Of a stretch of DNA of 64,000 nt, positions 60,980-64,000 are shown piece by piece (position 1 is the first letter of the stretch; every line of letters begins with the position of its first letter). A program made the position numbers and the translations under genes. Under the pieces are notes generated by a model, which was not told the DNA's origin, made no database searches, and saw only the letters and a list, made by a program, of their open reading frames with translations. The DNA is taken from positions 139,275-203,274 of the forward strand of contig NZ_JBGCVY010000037.1 of assembly GCF_041088075.1 (NCBI RefSeq), written 5' to 3'. This DNA is from Mucilaginibacter_A sp041088075 (GTDB lineage: Bacteria; Bacteroidota; Bacteroidia; Sphingobacteriales; Sphingobacteriaceae).

Positions 60980-61198
60980 ATGTTTGACCGATTGAATTTT
61001 AAGGAGAAACCGCTCTTTGAGCGGTTTCTCCTTATTTTAGGACTGACCGCTTTTGTTTGTTTTGTAGGGCTGGGTTTAATGGTTATGTTTTGGGACAAGC
61101 TTCCATTAAACATGAGCAATACCCAACGTTACTTATTTGGCGCTGTAATTATTATTTATTCCGTACTTCGATTTTCCAGATATTTTACAAGAAAATGA
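60980..61198 (+). CDS. Small two-TM membrane protein
   Basis: From ATG 60980 the product has 72 residues: two TM helices (about 16-36 and 47-65) and a basic C-terminus (RYFTRK). It lies 7 bp after tonB and overlaps the next gene by four bases, so it is part of the operon and probably real. Function unknown. A perfect 16-bp palindrome (61000-61034) lies inside its first codons. Confidence 0.7.
   Translation: MFDRLNFKEKPLFERFLLILGLTAFVCFVGLGLMVMFWDKLPLNMSNTQRYLFGAVIIIYSVLRFSRYFTRK
61000..61034. terminator. Perfect 16-bp palindrome inside a small gene
   Basis: TAAGGAGAAACCGCTC and its exact complement flank a TTT loop at 61016-61018, followed by TTTTAG. It looks like an intrinsic terminator after tonB yet is read through in frame by the small membrane protein gene. 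It may attenuate downstream expression. Confidence 0.6.
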
Positions 61199-62106
61199 AA
61201 TCAAGAAAATTAGTAAGTTTTAGTTGTGCTATTTTATTAAGTATAATTATTGTTTCCTGCAATAATGTAAATACTGCCGACCAATTCACTTCTGGTAGTT
61301 ATCGTTTTGTTTTTGATGAATCGCTTTCCCCGCTATTAGACCAGGAGCTGTACGTTTTTAAATCCATTTATCCGGATGCAAAACCTGATGTTATTTATCA
61401 GCCTGAAAATAAAATACTGGATTTAATGCTTAATAATAAAGCAAAATTTGCCATTATGGGACGTACTTTGAATCCAGACGAAGTAAAAGTGTTAAGCAAC
61501 CGAAACTTACCTCCGCAGATTGGGAAAATTGCCGAAGATGCCATCGCTTTAATTGTTGGAAAAAATTCCCCGGATTCATTAATGCTGCTATCAGAAGTAA
61601 AAAGTTTATTTTTAAGCAATACTAAAACAAACAAAAACCTCGTTTTTGATAGTCCAAACTCAAGTATTATTAATTATTTAATGAAGTTATCAGGAACGAA
61701 CCAATTAAAACAAAAAAATGTTTATGCCCTTAAAAACAGCAAGGAAGTGATCAAGTATGTTGCCACACATCAGGATGCAATTGGTTTCATCAGTTATAGC
61801 TGGTTGTTAGAACCGGACGCAGATTATGCCAGTGCAGCTCAAAACATCAGCGTTGTTGGTGTAAAGGATGACAAGGCAAAAAACATTAATAATGGCTATG
61901 TTAAACCTTCACAATCCGCTTTGGCCCTAAACCAATATTCTTTAAAAAGAACAATTTATGTGGTAGATTGTACCGGTAAAGTAGGTTTAGGTACAGGTTT
62001 CGCTTCTTTTTTACAAAGTGAAAGAGGGCAAAAAATAGTTTTACGGTCAGGTTTGTTGCCTGATTCTTTGCCCAGACGAGATATAAACATTAAAAAGGAC
62101 TTGTAA
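61195..62106 (+). CDS. PstS-like substrate-binding lipoprotein
   Basis: From ATG 61195 the product has 303 residues; the frame is open 46 codons earlier but that overlaps the small membrane gene. A lipobox VSCN (Cys about 22) follows a hydrophobic signal. The body has the two-lobe PstS plan: FTSGSYRFVFDESLSPLLDQE, IMGRTLNPDEVKVL, IAEDAIALIVGKNSPD and a C-terminal IGFISYSW. It should bind a small ligand such as phosphate in the periplasm. It overlaps the previous gene by four bases. Confidence 0.85.
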   Translation: MKSRKLVSFSCAILLSIIIVSCNNVNTADQFTSGSYRFVFDESLSPLLDQELYVFKSIYPDAKPDVIYQPENKILDLMLNNKAKFAIMGRTLNPDEVKVLSNRNLPPQIGKIAEDAIALIVGKNSPDSLMLLSEVKSLFLSNTKTNKNLVFDSPNSSIINYLMKLSGTNQLKQKNVYALKNSKEVIKYVATHQDAIGFISYSWLLEPDADYASAAQNISVVGVKDDKAKNINNGYVKPSQSALALNQYSLKRTIYVVDCTGKVGLGTGFASFLQSERGQKIVLRSGLLPDSLPRRDINIKKDL

Positions 62107-62133
62107 TATAATTTAACCATTAGAATTTTAACT

Positions 62134-63849
62134 ATGAAGATGATCAATAAAGCAGCACTGACCATTTCCGGTTTAGCCATGTTAAGTTCTTCTGTATTTG
62201 CCCAGAGTTTAGCCGATGCTAAAAAGGCAATTGATGCAGAACAATACCAAAAGGCCGAATCAATGCTAAAGAACCTTACACAAACCCAGGCCACAAAAGA
62301 TGAGAACTTTTTTTATCTGGGCTGGGTATATTTAAAAACAAATGAGCCTGATTCTGCAAAAGCTACTTTTACCAAAGGAATTAGTGTAAACCCGAAATCT
62401 GCTTTAAATTATGCAGGCTTAGGCGCAATAGACCGTTTGGATAAAAACACCGCTGCTGCAAAAACAGATTTGGATAAAGCCTTAGCGGCGATAGACAAAA
62501 AGGATTTAGAGCCATATGTATATATTGGCAAAGCTTATTTGTTAGAGCCAAACCCGGATCCAAATGCTGCAATTGCAGTTTTGAAAAGAGGTATCGCATC
62601 CAACCCTAAAGAAAAAAACCCGGAACTGTTTGCTGCTTTAGGCGATGCTTACCGTTCTCAACTTAAAAATACAGAGGCTTATGACAATTATCAGCAGGCA
62701 TTGGCGATCAACCCAAAAATGGTAAGTGCCATTGTAGCAACCGGTGTAATTTGGAAACAAGCCAACAACTTTGAAGATTCTGAAAAAGAGTACCGTAGAG
62801 CATTGGCAATAGACCCGAATTATGGCCCTGCTTACCGGGAGTTAGCAGAGACTTATTTACGTTGGGGAAACAATACCAAAAAAGCCGAGGCACCAGCAAA
62901 ATACACACAAGCTGTAAATTTTTACAAAAAATACCTGGATTTAACAGACCGATCTGTGGCTTCAAGAATGCGTTATGCTGATTTCCTGGTGTATGCGCAG
63001 GATTACAAAGGCTTAGAGCAGGAAGCAAATGATATTGCCAAAATTGCACCGAAAGACAACTTAAAAGTTTACCGGTATTTAGGTTACGCAGCCTACGAAA
63101 ACAAAAACTATCAGGCAGGTTTAGATGCTTTGAACAAATTTATGGGTCAGGCAGATCAAAAACGTATTATTCCTTTGGATTATTTATATCTTGGAAGGTT
63201 ACAGTTAGCAGTCGGCGGACAAGATTCTGCTGCTATCAACAACTTGCGTAAGGCATTGACATTAGATACAGCGCAGGTTGAAGCTTATAGTGAGATTGCA
63301 AAAACTTTATTCAACCAAAAGAAATATGTAGAAGCAGGCGATGCTTATAAAACTTACATTACTAAATCTCGTCAAGCTACCTTAGGTGATTATTTAAGGG
63401 AAGGTGTAAGTTATTACAATGCTTTTAAAGAACAATATTATAGCACTGCCAAACCAAAACCGGTTGCTGATACGGCGTTGCTTGTGAAAGCTGATTCAGC
63501 ATTCAGTTACATTCAGCACCATGCCGCATCTCCTCAAGCTACAGTTGCATTATATGAAGCAAGGGCAAACGATTTGAGGGAGCCCAGCAGAAATACAACA
63601 AATGGCTACGCAAAACCATATTATGAGCAATACATTCAATTGGTTACTGCCAAAACCCCGGTTGCTGATGCAGACAAGATTTATTTAGGTGAAGCCTATG
63701 CTTATTTAGGTACTTATTACGAGTACAAAGAAAAAGACCCGGCCAAAGCAAGCGAGAACTTTACCAAAGCAAGAGAAAACGACCCAACCAATAAACAAGC
63801 GATTGCTTACTTCTCTAAAAAAGGTGGCGGCGCAGCAAAAAGTAAGTGA
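62134..63849 (+). CDS. Exported tetratricopeptide-repeat protein
   Basis: The product has 571 residues with a signal peptide (to about residue 24, SVFAQ). The rest is TPR helix pairs of about 34 residues; repeats are clearest at FFYLGWVYLKTNEPDSAKATF (about 50-70), at PELFAALGDAYRSQL, and again near residues 355-420. Such solenoids are protein-binding scaffolds. It closes the exb-tonB operon, so it may organise the periplasmic face of the TonB system; no direct evidence. Confidence 0.9.
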   Translation: MKMINKAALTISGLAMLSSSVFAQSLADAKKAIDAEQYQKAESMLKNLTQTQATKDENFFYLGWVYLKTNEPDSAKATFTKGISVNPKSALNYAGLGAIDRLDKNTAAAKTDLDKALAAIDKKDLEPYVYIGKAYLLEPNPDPNAAIAVLKRGIASNPKEKNPELFAALGDAYRSQLKNTEAYDNYQQALAINPKMVSAIVATGVIWKQANNFEDSEKEYRRALAIDPNYGPAYRELAETYLRWGNNTKKAEAPAKYTQAVNFYKKYLDLTDRSVASRMRYADFLVYAQDYKGLEQEANDIAKIAPKDNLKVYRYLGYAAYENKNYQAGLDALNKFMGQADQKRIIPLDYLYLGRLQLAVGGQDSAAINNLRKALTLDTAQVEAYSEIAKTLFNQKKYVEAGDAYKTYITKSRQATLGDYLREGVSYYNAFKEQYYSTAKPKPVADTALLVKADSAFSYIQHHAASPQATVALYEARANDLREPSRNTTNGYAKPYYEQYIQLVTAKTPVADADKIYLGEAYAYLGTYYEYKEKDPAKASENFTKARENDPTNKQAIAYFSKKGGGAAKSK

Positions 63850-63861
63850 TAAAAACAGTAT
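63848..63861 (+). repeat. Family B half-repeat
   Basis: TGATAAAAACAGTAT directly follows (and overlaps) the TPR stop codon. Confidence 0.6.
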
Positions 63862-64000
63862 GACTAGTCCTGAAAAAAGTTGACCGATTAGTTTTTTAAA
63901 ATTATTCAATAAAAGTCCTGATAGGTCATTCTTTCAGGACTTTTTTATTCCACAATTTTCTTTTGATCTTTTGTTGAACATGGGTTGCTTCCGGGGTCAT
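63862..64000. mobile_element. Possible insertion-sequence end at the window edge
   Basis: GACTAGTCCTGAAAAAAGTTGACC resembles, from memory, left ends of IS3-type elements of this phylum. An inverted AAAAGTCCTGA...TCAGGACTTTT hairpin at 63917-63950 with a T-tract could be its terminator. No transposase is in the window, so this is tentative. Confidence 0.35.

Overview
The window reads as a chromosomal segment of a Bacteroidota bacterium, most probably a Sphingobacteriaceae member of the Mucilaginibacter/Pedobacter type. The grounds are SusC/TonB-type receptors with a CarboxypepD_reg-like N-terminus, a BlaI/M56 pair, ExbB-ExbD-ExbD-TonB, TAnnTTTG-type -7 promoter elements, near absence of Shine-Dalgarno sites, and a family-specific HYC_CC_PP protein. 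No rRNA or tRNA gene was seen. All identifications come from reading the sequence and from memory of families; no database search was run.

Layout. 0-2.8 kb: metal-associated secreted protein, HYC_CC_PP protein, OmpA-like lipoprotein, YeeZ-like SDR. 2.8-8.1 kb (minus strand): a TPP-riboswitch-controlled thiamine uptake operon (TonB receptor, PnuT-type transporter, acyl-CoA-dehydrogenase-like flavoprotein, thiamine-pyrophosphokinase-like protein). 8.2-13 kb: orphan antitoxin-like gene, aspS, FKBP isomerase, Uma2 protein, SMP-30 lactonase. 13-15 kb: cobA followed by a HEPN/Abi-like gene that is bracketed by a diverged second copy of the cobA 3' end. 15-21 kb: SGNH hydrolase, GT39 glycosyltransferase, Smr protein, MBL hydrolase, FtsX-type permease, lipoprotein. 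21-34 kb: a galacturonate catabolic cluster (DUF4350-like, uxaB, uxaA, uxaC, kdgK, eda, exuT, aldehyde dehydrogenase) interrupted between uxaB and uxaA by a two-gene restriction-modification cassette. 34-37 kb: repeat-rich gap, rhomboid protease, M14 peptidase. 37-39.4 kb: SDR + AraC + SDR remnant, bracketed by a partial duplication of the mmcQ 3' region. 39.4-57 kb: housekeeping and envelope genes (mmcQ, two paralogous outer-membrane proteins, pepT, FAH-family enzyme, Fic, dipeptide epimerase, M56-TonB fusion/BlaI, beta-CASP MBL protein, M28 peptidase, acyltransferase, NUDIX, EamA, metK). 57-64 kb: SUI1/YciH, then exbB-exbD-exbD-tonB-small membrane protein-PstS-like protein-TPR protein.

The most striking signal is not a gene. 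A 12-bp word, ATGCTTCTTTTA (or its complement), occurs about 45 times by hand count where chance predicts far less than one, usually followed by YCgnyATAAAAAT. It is concentrated in intergenic gaps, forms inverted-pair hairpins, abuts start and stop codons, and is also found in frame inside about sixteen genes. A sister motif, ATACTGTTTTTAYCGGCATAAAAAC, behaves the same way. The pattern resembles DNA-uptake sequences of naturally competent bacteria or a REP-like family. Two accessory modules are bracketed by duplicated 3' ends of a neighbouring gene, and these modules, the restriction cassette and the antitoxin/lipoprotein block largely lack the motif, as recently acquired DNA would.
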